Source: Paraspadella gotoi
Lineage: Eukaryota; Chaetognatha
Length of the DNA stretch: 64,000 nucleotides
Assembly: GCA_051294375.1 (NCBI GenBank)
Contig: CM119270.1
Location: 4,208,301 to 4,272,300, forward strand
Direction of reading: 5' to 3'
The translations under genes and the position numbers were made by a program. This document shows positions 1 to 12,415 of this stretch, in pieces (positions within the stretch are counted from its first letter, which is position 1; every line of letters begins with the position of its first letter). Below the pieces are notes generated by a model. The model saw nothing but the letters and a program-made list of their open reading frames with translations. It was not told the DNA's origin and did not search any database.

Positions 1-501
1 TTTCTTTCCTTTTTTTTTTTTTTTTGAGCGAATAACCAACAACTCAACCTGTACTTCGATTTTGAATAATTAAAGATAACTTAACAAGATTGCGCAATCT
101 TGCGACAGACGACTTGGGTCCTCGCGCTCTTTTTGGGAATAAATTTGGAACTTTATTATCTGAAAATCGTAGTATGAATCGTATGTAGATTAAAATCTAA
201 CTAATATTGTAAAATGACATAATATAGAATAGAATACCTCGCCTTCGGGAATTACTAACGTTGGGGCTAAAAAAATTAATCTTCACTGCCTTTTCGACAA
301 ACTTCCGTTTTATTTATCCCAATTTTCAATTTCATTTGTAGCCTGCGCTTGCTCTGATTAATAATCACAATACTGATTGCTAATAATATTATTACTGTTT
401 CATGATAATACTGTTTTTCTGTAATATAGGCTTTCCCAAGGTCATTGGAAGGACTTGACAACCTTTAGCCTCCTCCTCTTCCTCCTTTTCCTCATTGAAA
501 G

Positions 502-780
502 ATGTCGTCCCCAACGACAACAGCCCTCCTCGCCGGTCTCGTCCTCCTCCTCCTCTTCTTCTTCCTCCGCCGCCTTCTCCGCCCCTCCCGCCCGGGCGTT
601 CTCCGCCCCGTGCCTCGCGGGCCGCGTGGTCACTGGCTGCTGGGCCACCTTCGGCTGCCCACCAATGACTGGGGTCCGGCGATGCTGGCCTGGCGCAAAG
701 AGCACGGCCCGATTTACGAGTTCCGCCTGTTGCCTCATCGACCCTTGTTCTTGGTCATCAACGATCCGGCGATGGCGAAG
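502..780 (+). CDS. P450 exon 1: membrane anchor and N-terminal region
   Basis: ATG at 502 follows GAAAG and opens 93 intact codons ending at AAG|gtattg (phase 0). The first 25 residues are a Leu/Phe-rich signal anchor, then a basic RR cluster and a Pro-rich hinge (RPSRPGVLRPVPRGP). Next come HWLLGHL, KEHGPIYEFRL and VINDPAMAKV, matching the helix A and beta-1 region of clan-2 P450s. The same exon appears, with many small indels, at 20424-20750 on + and 26094-25813 on -. This copy is the one that reads through, so I treat it as the best representation. Confidence 0.85.
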
Positions 781-3700
781 GTATTGTGGCATTTGGTGTA
801 TTGCGGCATTTGGTGTATTGCGGCATTTGGTGTATTGTGGGTTTTGGGCATCGTGGTAAACGTAAAATTATATTGTGACATATCCTAAATAAAATTTTTA
901 TTCCTAAGACTCTTAGTGAGAGCTCCACTCTAATGGACATTCAAACAATTTAGTAAATTTAAAAATACCGTTTCTATCTGATGAAATATTCATGAAAAGT
1001 TGAGAACTACAGAAATCGCCCGACTAGAGAGAGAGAGAGGCTCTATTTTTATCTTATCTGATCTAATCTAAAGACTAATCTTGGAATGTTTCACTTCGAC
1101 ACCCAAAACTTCGCGAAGTCGCGAAGACTCAAAAGAACGGACTCATAGGGACTTCCTCAACGAGGATGCTTGTAGCCCGGAATCGTCGATGGCATAGTCT
1201 TGGTCACCACCTTGAAGGATCTGCAACGAAGTTCAGCTCTCTGCGTCAGCTTTCAGTCTTTAGCGGCTTCGGCAAAGTCAGCGCAGTGGAGATACAAGGT
1301 CTAGAATGGCGGGGTCAAAATTATGGCGGAGGCCGGCATGGATGTGGAGCCGACCTAATTTTGTCTCGGCTCCAGCTTCGGCTCCACATAAACAAAATTT
1401 ATTTCAAAATTCTTTCCAGTTTCTGGCTGAAGCAGACGCTCTTATCAACGCCATGTTGAAAAAGAGGGCGTGGCCTTCGATCCCGAGAACTTTTGCGTAT
1501 CGCCGTCTCCAAACGTCCATCAGCAACATCGTCTTCAGCGTCCGAGCCGACGTCGGACGTCCCTCCGTCGTCCACGACCGACTCCGGACCTACGTGGAAG
1601 GTTGTTCTACCTTTCGTACATCCTGTCTACAGGTTGGTTATTTATTATTATTATTATTAATTATATTATGTATTATTATTATTATTATTATTATTATTTA
1701 TTTCATTTAAGTAAGTAGATTGAGGGGTGTTTTCAGAATCTCACACGCTGCCACCACGACGATTTTAAGAAGTAGACATTGATTCACACATGAACCAAAG
1801 TGAGATTTATTTCTCGATATAAAGAAGACAGAAACGGCCTGATTGAGACAGATGAAAATCAAAGGTGGTACAATCGGTATTTATACATTGCAATCGGATC
1901 ATCGACATGGGCATCTCTTCCAGATGGCAAACGAAGCCCCTCTTTCCTCATTGGTATGCATTCCGAAGATGACATCAGCCAATCAGACAAGTCATCTTGG
2001 TCTTATTTTCACCCGAACCTGACCGATCACCCTGCCTCTCGGTTTGAAACCCAATTTTAATTCCCATTTCGATTTCGATTCCGTTTCTTCTGATACTCTG
2101 ATTACACCTTACGATGGATATATAATTATATAATTATATTATTATTATTAAATTTTAATTATTAATATATTATTCATCTATTCATACGAAGGTCGGAAAT
2201 CGGAATCATAGAAATGGAATAGAAATCAAATTCGGGATTATAAGTTGCGTTATCAAACTGGATCGGCGGTTCGGCGTGAAATAAACCAAGAGACTATACT
2301 CGATTGGCTGAGTCATCATCGGAATGCAACCTAATGAGAAGAGGGCCTTCGTGCCCATCGGCCGACAAGAGAGGCCCATGGTAGATGATCATGATCAATG
2401 TCCAATAGTATAAATCCGGATATGTACGCCACTTTGATTTCATCTGCTCTCACCCTTCCCCTGTCTTCCTTATATCGAAGAAATAAATACCACTTCTGGT
2501 TTCATGTTGAACATACTCTGTCCTCTTACTTAAAGGTAATCTTAAGTAATTTAACAATAATAATATTAACAATAAAAACAAAATGCTTTAACAATAATAA
2601 TAATAATAATTAATTTAGTTATTATTATTATTACTATTATTGTTATATTATATTATATATTAATTATTAATATTATATACTTATGTGTAGCATTTTTTAT
2701 TTATTGTTAATATTATTATTGGTTAAATTACTATTGTTTTTATTGAATTGTGATTTTTGTCATTCTGAAATTCTTGTTATGTAGTAATTACTCATAAAAT
2801 TTTATTAAATATTTTATTATTTGTTATCTAGAAAAACATTATCGTTTTATTGAGTTTCACCGAATTTGTTTTATTGAAAACCAGACATGTTTCGCTTGTG
2901 AGTTTTCAAGCCTTCTTCAGTGTTGTGATTAGGAACAAATTAATTGTCGCAAAGAAAGAGTGGAGAGAGAGAGAGAGAGAGAAAGTTAAAGTTTCCAACA
3001 AAGTGAGTGAGTACAGAATTTATGGGTCAACAGGTGAGGACAGGGTAAGTTGACACACAGTGAGTGAGTTTTGAAAAGAAATGAATTATTTGTTAGAGAG
3101 AAAGAGAGAGAGAGAGAGATAGACTTAACAGGGGATAGAATAATTAAATATACTTGTGCAATGTACAACAGCTAATAAATGTTTAAAAACTGAAAAAAGA
3201 TTGGTGAGAATGCCTTTACAATGCAAAGAGTGAATAAATAGATTCAATATGTGTACTAATAATAGCTAAACGAAAATTGGCTGAAAATGTGAAGTTGAAA
3301 AAAATCGAAATGAAAGTTTAGTCTATATATTTTTTATTGCTATATAAAAGCCCTAAGAATAATAGAAATTAAGCGAGCTCAAGAAAGAGCTAAAAATGAG
3401 CTAAGGCACCGCCTTGGTTGTGGCAAAGGAAGTGACATACCGGGATGGTGACGGGTCATATAGCCAGTACAGTGGACTGAGCAGGAATATGTGACCAGAA
3501 ATTGTACAGTGTTGGCAGACCTGGGGACCCTGAGCCAGAAAGGAAAGATCCCTATGGCCGACTCTTATCGTCATCATTTAAGGCTGAATACGCCTGCCCT
3601 GAGTGCCCTCAGTATATTCGCCTCCGCTGAGCGAGGTGGGCAGGCTGTCCGTCCCTTCATTGACTCACCCCAGAGCCACGCTTTAGCGACAGGAGTGTAG

Positions 3701-6700
3701 GACCTCCTCTCTCTCATCGTCCTGAATTAAGCGGTCGTGTTAAAGCGGCCGACGTCCCAGTCACCGCAGGAGAAGAGAGAGAGTTGCACTGCATTTGAAG
3801 GAGAGAACCAGGCATCCCTGTCCATTGCCAATGCGCAGGGTAACATACACACTGCCGCAACTCTCTACACCATAAGTTGAGCCCTAGAAAACAGGGGAAT
3901 CATTCGGTGCGCCGACGCTTGGACCCGACGGGGAATCCGTTCACCCTCGCTTTTGGGATAAGGAGACGACATCGTAGCCTTGGAGGAGATGATCGAAACG
4001 TCCTTTCCGAACATCACGGTTCAAGAAGAAGAGCGCGAATCGAGGGCTTGAACTGTCAACTGTCCTTAGTCTAATACCTTCTTGAGAATTCCAGCTTAGG
4101 GTAAATGCGACATGCACGAGACATCTGATTGTCTAACAGACTGCCTAGTGATCTGCGCGTTGCTGCAGGCATATGCTGACAATGTAGTGCCTCCGTTGCG
4201 ATCCACGATAAAAAGGCTTGTATGCTTGGCTTGGAATCGGTCTGTCTAGAGTATTTGCCTTGATCTCGTCCACAGGTGATGTGCCTGCTGTATGCAGGCC
4301 TCCTGGTTGCCCGCTCCTGCAACCGGCCGCCCAACCATAGACGGCCTCCCTTGAATATTTCGGTGCTGGGGACATTTTATCTCCTGGTGTCTTTCACGCA
4401 AGTTTGCTCACGTGGAACCGCGGGTCGTCACTCGAACCGCTGGAGACTCTATCCCTGCTTTGCTAGCACCGCTTCGCACGCAATGATTCACGTGATGCCC
4501 TGGTGGTATAGGGAGGGACAAGTTGACCCACGTTTCTCTTGGGCGCTTCGTTCTTAGTCTTCCCACTATGCGCTGCTGTTAGGGACGCGCCATCGCTCTT
4601 CAGACAGCAATATGCTCACGAACTCTTTCTCCCCCTGGGGTCGGGAGGTAGAGAAACACTAGCGTCACACGTTTACTTGGGCAGACCACCATGAGTTGGC
4701 CACGTGCATCAACAGCAGGCGCGGGCCTAGCGGACCGATCTAACCTAACGCCTTCAACTCGAGAGGCCTTCCAGAGAGGTATCCATGGTGAGTAGCTGCC
4801 AAGGCTCTTTGAACGTGCCTCAAGGGCTAGGCGGCCTGAAGCTCGGGGGGTCGACGGATACAGCCTGAGCTCTTTCTGTAAGGGGGCCTGACTGCCTGCG
4901 CAGCTTTGGGACAGGGGGGCATGTAGAGTTGAAAAGGAATGTATTGATCGGTTTGTGGGTCGGCATTTATGGGTAGCAACTGAAAATTCCAATGAGCCGC
5001 CCTCTTTCCGCGTATCTAGGCACATCCGATGCATATAGGGAATTGACCCATTTCCACTTCCCTTCTCACACTGTCCACTCACTACTGAATTCCACTAGAA
5101 TGTAATCCACTCCGTCATCAAATGGTTACCCAGAGGTTCAATACACATTACAGGAGTCTTTTGACGCTCCTTCCTCTTAACTCCTTAAAACTTGTCAATT
5201 TCTTGAGGCTCTTAATAGCAATAAAAAATATAGCAACTACCTTACATTCATTTTCAACTCCCGTCACATGTTCACCCCAAATCGTTCTTCTAGGCTAATT
5301 AGTACACATATTGAATTGATTGTACTCTAACTAATATTTGCAATTGTTAGAATACTTCACTGCTTGACCCAATCTTTTTCAGTTTTTTAAACCCACTATC
5401 TAGCTACTGTTTGGTACCATTTGCATCCATGAGGATTTTTCTATACTTACATTACTCTCGGCTGTTAAGAATCATCCTCATTCTCTCTCCTTTTCTCTCT
5501 AACAAATTTTCATTTTCTTTGTCACAAAAGCTCATCTCAATCTGTGTGTCAACTGTACCCTCGTCCTCCACCTTTGAATCGCACTATTCTGTCTCACCAA
5601 CTTTGTTGGACAACCTTAACTTCTCTACTCTCTCTGTCTCATCCCTTCTACTTTCCGGCTTTGAAGAAACATAATCTCTTGTCCCTAAATTCACAAGACA
5701 GCCACTGACAGAAGGCTTGAAAACCAATAGCCGAAACTACTCGTCCTGATATCCTTTCACATAAAACAAATTCGTCTGTAAACAATACCCATACAACTTT
5801 TGTTTTTTCTCTAACACTCCAGTTACAACGAAAAGAAAGGATTATGCATATAATCATTTTTATGCTTCACAAGACATGATCATTATCCGTTTTATGATTT
5901 TGCTTATTCAGCAGAATCCCCGACAATCTAATAACTTCAACTTTGTCGGTCAAGACTCTTATCGCGCCGATATCATCCGCCCCCTATATCTTCTTGTCGG
6001 AGCATGTCAGGCTTTTATAATCATTGTCAGAACATTAGGACATATCGATAAATTATGCAAAGGAAGAGTATGTCTGCCCGTCCACTATGTCTGTCTGGTC
6101 CATGTCGTACATAGCTGTTACCTGTCTCGAGATCTGTCTCCACCACTTAAAGCAAAAACGACCAATCCCTCAGTGATATGGATTAGGACTGGAGGAAATT
6201 AAAATTATGTGTGGTGGTAGGGAAGTGTGCGTGATTGAGCTAGAGTATCTGAAGTTTCCGATAAGATCGACCACGAGGTGGAAATGAGTTTAAATGGACA
6301 AAAACACACAAAAAACCTCACTCTCTCACCCACCTATTCTGTACACAAATTCCAATTACTACGACACTAGAGTGGGCTCATGTGGAACACGCAGAATTAC
6401 CTGAGAATTATGTAATGATGTGTCAGGTAAGGTGGAATGTGAATTAAGATGGCTAAGCTCACAACGGAAAATGGTTAGAGTGGATAAATCCGAGTTTACC
6501 CAATGGAAAAAACAAAAACTTTTCACTAATTAAATTATGCTTCTTTTTTCTTTTTAATATTAAAAGTAATGCAAAAAGATGTATTAAATTAAATGAATCA
6601 AATAATTATACGGAAATACAAGTTGAGCTGCTGGACAGAAGACAGAGCCGCAGGCCCGCATGAATTTGAGAATCTGCTCCAGTCTCAGATGCCCCGATCG

Positions 6701-9700
6701 CTAAAAAGACTCCGACCAAGTTGGAAAAAGACCCTGAAAAAAAAATCTGTATTTGGAGCAGTAAAAAATGGATTAATGACGGGTGTGGGTGGGGTTTTGT
6801 TGTTGCAACGTGTTGAAAAATCCAATGAAGAATGAAAGGAACGCACCAGATTTTGGATCCATGCCATTGATAGTACTAAAGCCTGAGACCAGGCAAAGTA
6901 AAGTCATGCACGACCCAAAGCGAGTCAAAAGGAATTTCATTAAATTTCAGCTCTTCAGTCCGACTAAGCCAATAACTTGCAGTGTCTCACACATTCGTAA
7001 GGATCATAGTTTACTAATGGCAGATATTAAACTTACAACCAAATTCGCATCGACGAGATAAGATCGGACGCTCAAACGATCTTGGTTTTGGAAAGAACGA
7101 AAAAATGGAGAAAATAATGGTAAGAATGAACAATATGTTTTTGGAACAGCCCCTCAGTCATGCAATTTTGCTACACTAAACCATCAAAATAAATAAGCTT
7201 TAGATTACGAAACAATTGAAACTATTTAAGAAATGTTATGTAGACGAATGAAAGAATAAGTTTTTAAATGCTTCCTTGCTAAGACGATTTACCAGATCAG
7301 TTGATGAAACTCCTCGAAGGGTGGATTCCGTTTGTAAATGGAAGACAACAGCAGAGAAGGGCACTACATCGGAGAACGAGCGCAGCACTGTCGACCCAGA
7401 TGAACGAACAGAAAAGTGCCGAAAGCGGAGAATCGTTTACAGTCGAACCCTTGGACGCCTTGATCTGGTAATTGATTAAATTCTAGAGGGAATTAAGAAG
7501 GGGGGAAAAGAATCTGGAAAACAAGACGTCGAGTTTATCCCTCATCTCTAATAATGATCCAATGATCGCCGCCCCTGTTTATTCATAGCAAAAAAGTTAT
7601 TACAGAATGAATCGTCTCAAGCACGGATGGAGAACAATCCCCCGCCGAACAACTTCTCCCTTCCTTGAGTGGCAAGCCAACCCTCTGAAATTGAAAAACT
7701 CTCATCCCGCTGGATAAGTCATCAGAACTAGGAGAAATAAAGGTCAATTGAACTCACTTTTTCCAGATGCCAAAAGACGGATACGGCGGCCGTCGCGTTA
7801 TTTACGTTGGTAGGATATTTTTGACAAATCATGTGCAAATTTTATTAGCAAAATCACGAGTTCGCTCCTAACAACGTACAGTTTGTGGTTCTAAGAGACA
7901 TCCACGCTTAGAATAAACCGCTGGCAGAGTATACAACTGAAATTTATTTAATGCAGGAAAGTGAACAAGAGTTAATCAAGTTTATTTTTGATGACTGCGA
8001 ATGTGCGGTGTATAGAATACAAATACGAAATAATTTACCACGGTTTACAGGCTTTCGTCAAAACAGATTAGCAAAATCCATGAAGTTTCTCCTTCCGTCG
8101 CAATGCGCATTACGTTCCCACTGAGATCAAAAAACCCCCGCCGAATGTTGTTTTCCGAGGCATCCGTCGCGGAGTAGATTCGAGAACTGCTAGGGTCCTT
8201 TTTCCACTCAAGGTCCCGCCTTGTCCTTTGGCAAATGGCCCGCCGAAGTGGCTACGCAGGATGGAACGGGAGATGTCATGTAATCATTGACGAAATTAAA
8301 GTAGAGATTAATGTATTAAAAACTAGTAAGTGGTCTCCTCTTAGACGGAATCGATGTCAAGCAAATAAGCACATATTTACAGCGATATCACAGGCTACTG
8401 GTTAGTTTAACTGTGCGTTGACTGACCGGTCTACTCTGCATATAGATACGGCGCACAACGCAAAGTGAGCCATTGACAGGACACTTAGGCAGAAAAAGCC
8501 AAGTTTGATAAATAATACAAGTGGATCCCTAATTTATGAATAAATTTCTTAAGAATCAATACAATCCGATCCCGTGACCGAGGAGTCGGACAAGGGAAGT
8601 ACGCCTATAAGTTCTCATTACGAGATTAGAGTGCGTTCATCCACGACGAGCAATTCTACCGTCGGAATCGATGATCGGATGAGCAAATGAGACGGGTACA
8701 GAACCGCAAGTACACGCCGAGTCCCCCAGGCGAGTCGAGGCGTACTGTAGACATGGCTTTATTAAATTACGTGGGCATTATAAATGCAGCACACGCCGGG
8801 TACGAGAGAGAACAGCGTTCAGCTCATTAAGAAAAATATTGGATCTTATCTGGACGTCAAAACACGAAAGGAAAATATCCGAAAATGTTATGCCTTGTCA
8901 CGTTCTCATGCGCAGCCGGATATAGGCTGAGAGATGGGCGCTGTAGCGCATATCCGGCGAATTTAATCGAGGAACTCAGGGATGACGCTGTTGGAAGGCC
9001 ACGTGTAATGAGGACCTTAGGTGGCCTTGATGAGAGGTAGGGTTAGATAGAGCTGGCTGTGTGGATGAGAGGCAAAAGCGAGAGATGGTGGGCGGCTAGG
9101 TGTGTGAACGATCTTAGGAGGAGAGGTGTGCTCAAAGTTTGGAGTTGAAGAGTATTCTACATCAGCTTGAAGTAATGGAGCGTACATCAGATCCAGGCCT
9201 CGCTCGTCCAAGGGAGGTTGTTACCATCGCGGCTTATTGAGCGTAGTAGGGAGGATCTCTGACTGAATGAGAGAAAGCGGCGAATAGAACTGAAGCGTAG
9301 GCAGCCCGTCAGTAAGGGCTGCTATCGCACAGCTCAGAGAGCGAGGAAGCTCATAATTAAGACTTACGCGAGAAAGAGTGGGAGTTTGGAAAGGCGATCG
9401 AACCCACGATTAGCCGTCAGAGGGGTCATCTATGGGAGAGGGATCCGACGGCCAATGGAAGGGACTCTTCAATCGTGCGATGGAGGCAAATAGACTGAAG
9501 GAGTGAGAATCACTGAGAAGGATAAATTTTGAGTGAAACCTAGGTTGGATATAAGTGTGGATGAGGCGAGAGAAGAGCAATTTGAGGGAGGCGAGCGTAT
9601 GCGCTCATGACCTCTACGTCCGCGAATGACGTGTATGTTGCTGACGTAGCTAGTCTCCCGTGCCTCGTGAGCTCGGGTGCCGCATGTGGGCTGCGCGGGT

Positions 9701-12353
9701 GGTGGGGGGGTGGGGGGGGGGGGGCGGGGAGAGGGGGGGCGGACGCTGAAGGTTTGAAGGGGAGGGGGAATGGAGGCGGTAGAAGGTGTAGGTAGGTGAG
9801 GGGGCCACGGGGGGGTAGGGGTGGTGGGGGGGGTGGAAAATGCATGACGAATTGAGACTTGCTCGACTGTGTCTATGAGCGTATCGCGCCATCGACTTCA
9901 GCTGGATCTTCATCCATATATTGAATGAAACATCGCGTAACAGCTTGGAAGCATCTATAGCGATTGTAACGTTTGAAAGGATGGCAACCGAACTATTAGA
10001 CGCTTCAACAACGCAACTCTGAGCGCATCGCGCAATCTGCGAGTGACGAACGTTGTTCCTCTGTTGATATGCTCCGCAGACGAAGTGTCCTCGTATTCAC
10101 GCGCAGTCGACGGAACCCATGTTCGTCGCGTACAGTCCGTAGAACGGCAAATGTTTGATCGCATAGAATAAATGTTCGCGAAATAAGCAAATCCGACATG
10201 AACTGGAAAGCCAGAGAAGTAATGTTGATGAAATGGTTAAATGTTTTATTGGAAACGAAAAAATATGCACTTTTTTATTCTTTTATTTCGATCTCTGTTT
10301 AAGAAATTCTTTAAATAAACGTTTATAGTAACCGATCATCTACTGTCCCTGGTTTTGGAATACGAATTTGATCGCTAGTCACCCAAAGTTGCTTTTAAAC
10401 AAAAATCCATAAGCGTCAGACATAGACCGCGAGATAGCAACGCCGGGGAGAGAGATATAATGTTAATCTATTTAACTCTGTCCGGTGTCCGAATCAAGGG
10501 AAACGAACCTATATTAGATCAAATCGGATTGTAAAAGAAAGACGGACCAAACGCCTAATTGGTTAACGTTTCCGGATAGACACGTTTTCTCCCAACCTCA
10601 ATTCTGCTCATTTATTGTCAAAGTATAAAAGAAAAACTTTGGAAACTAAAGGTTCTTCTGATGAAACGGCAACCAGGGAGGTAATAATTTAGAATATTGA
10701 ACTTATTTGATAATGTAATAGGCTTAAAATTCTTTAATTAAGCGGTTTGTCCGTCATCATGTTGTTGAGAACATTTGCCTATCACGTATTGTCCTAGTTT
10801 GGTCTATATATCGTTAATATTAAAATTGAAAATGCGTCTTTATTACAAGGAGATTATAATTGGACGCAAAGCCCTATACGTTGTTTATGAGAGAGAAGAG
10901 AACAACCAATACGACGNNNNNNNNNNNNNNNNNNNNNNNNNTAGTATTGAGGGTGAGAACAGTTGTAGGACAGGAGTGACTGACATATGACAAAATAAAT
11001 AAATTTAACGCTTATTATGTTGCGTGAAGAATCAAAATACTTCACACAGATAGAAAGAGAAAAGAGAGTCAAAGCGAAAGTTCGAGAAAGAAAGAAACAA
11101 GAAAAGCAGTGGAAAACAAAAACATAAGTTAATAATATAGCGTGCCGATTTTTTTGCCTAATCAGTAGTATATCTAAAAAACGCGACAGATCTTACGAGC
11201 AATTTTATCATTAAAAGTTGTTCTTACCATGAAAATCGTTTTAGTTTCTTTTTAATAAAGGCCTGATACCGTAATTGGAATGATTAACGTGAAAAAAATC
11301 ATGTCTTACCGTATTTTGGAAAGCATAGAAATTCACCCAGGAGTTCTATGTTATAAGGAGAAGATAACTATGCCAACCGTTTTTTTAAATAAAGAAAGTT
11401 TCATATTTATCAGTGGGAAAAAATAATTAATAGTTATTTAATTTCAATTTCAATGTTGAAATACCAAATTCAAAATCACTGCCGTCTACGGTGTTGACAA
11501 AATAGAAGACAAGATAGGCTTAGAGAGATTAGATTTAAAAAAAAGGGAGAGAAAGACCCGGAAAGCCAGTGCGAGAACACGAGCTTCCACAGAAATTTGA
11601 TTTAATCGTAAAATGGGTGTTTTTATTCATATCAAATTATGATACAGATGCATACAAACATAGGTATAAATTGACAACAAATGACAACGAAATCGGGCAT
11701 GATTTGATCTAAATATAAAATGTTCGAACAAGAAGTTCGCCAGGGTCGAACTTTAATCCAACTGGTTAATTAAAGAGGCTACGTTGGACAGCGTTGTTAT
11801 CGCGGTTAATCCAAAGAACTGCGGAGATTTGTGAGAAGTCGTAGGGTACGGCAAAGTACTATATAGTAACTAGCATCCTAATTTGAAATAGAGAGTACTC
11901 AGAATAAAGGACTTGAAAATGAAAAATGAGGGAGGAATAATAAGGTATAAGGAAAAGAAAAGAAATTCATACAATACAATAAATACAAATAATCAAATAT
12001 TAATCAAAGAAGCAATATTAAACAAATAAACAATCCACGAAGAAACCACTAAGCTCCACAAACGTTTATTATTTTAGAGAAGAGTCCATTCAACGCAGAA
12101 TCTGGAATGACCGCAAAAAGAGAGAAAGAGACGAACGACGATATTCCTATATAAAAGAGCATCTGATTTGTAGATGTAGTCCGACTTTACAAACTAAAGG
12201 GAGGAAAAAATTTTTAAAAAAAATTAAGAAAAAGAGGAAAGAAAAGAAAGAAAAGAAAGAAAAGGAGAAAAAATAGAGAAGAAAAAAAAATAAAAGAAAC
12301 GAAGGAAAGTGGAGAAACGGATAAATGGCGCGAGAGGGGGGCATGGTGACCCT

Positions 12354-12415
<62 letters not shown>

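Noticed and set aside
4600-5082. 160-codon minus-strand frame in the GC-rich block
   Set aside because: It starts on a non-ATG codon, has no recognisable motif, and lies in GC-rich DNA where long chance frames are expected.
9540-9913. Proline-rich minus-strand frames
   Set aside because: Translation of the C side of the G-run cluster.
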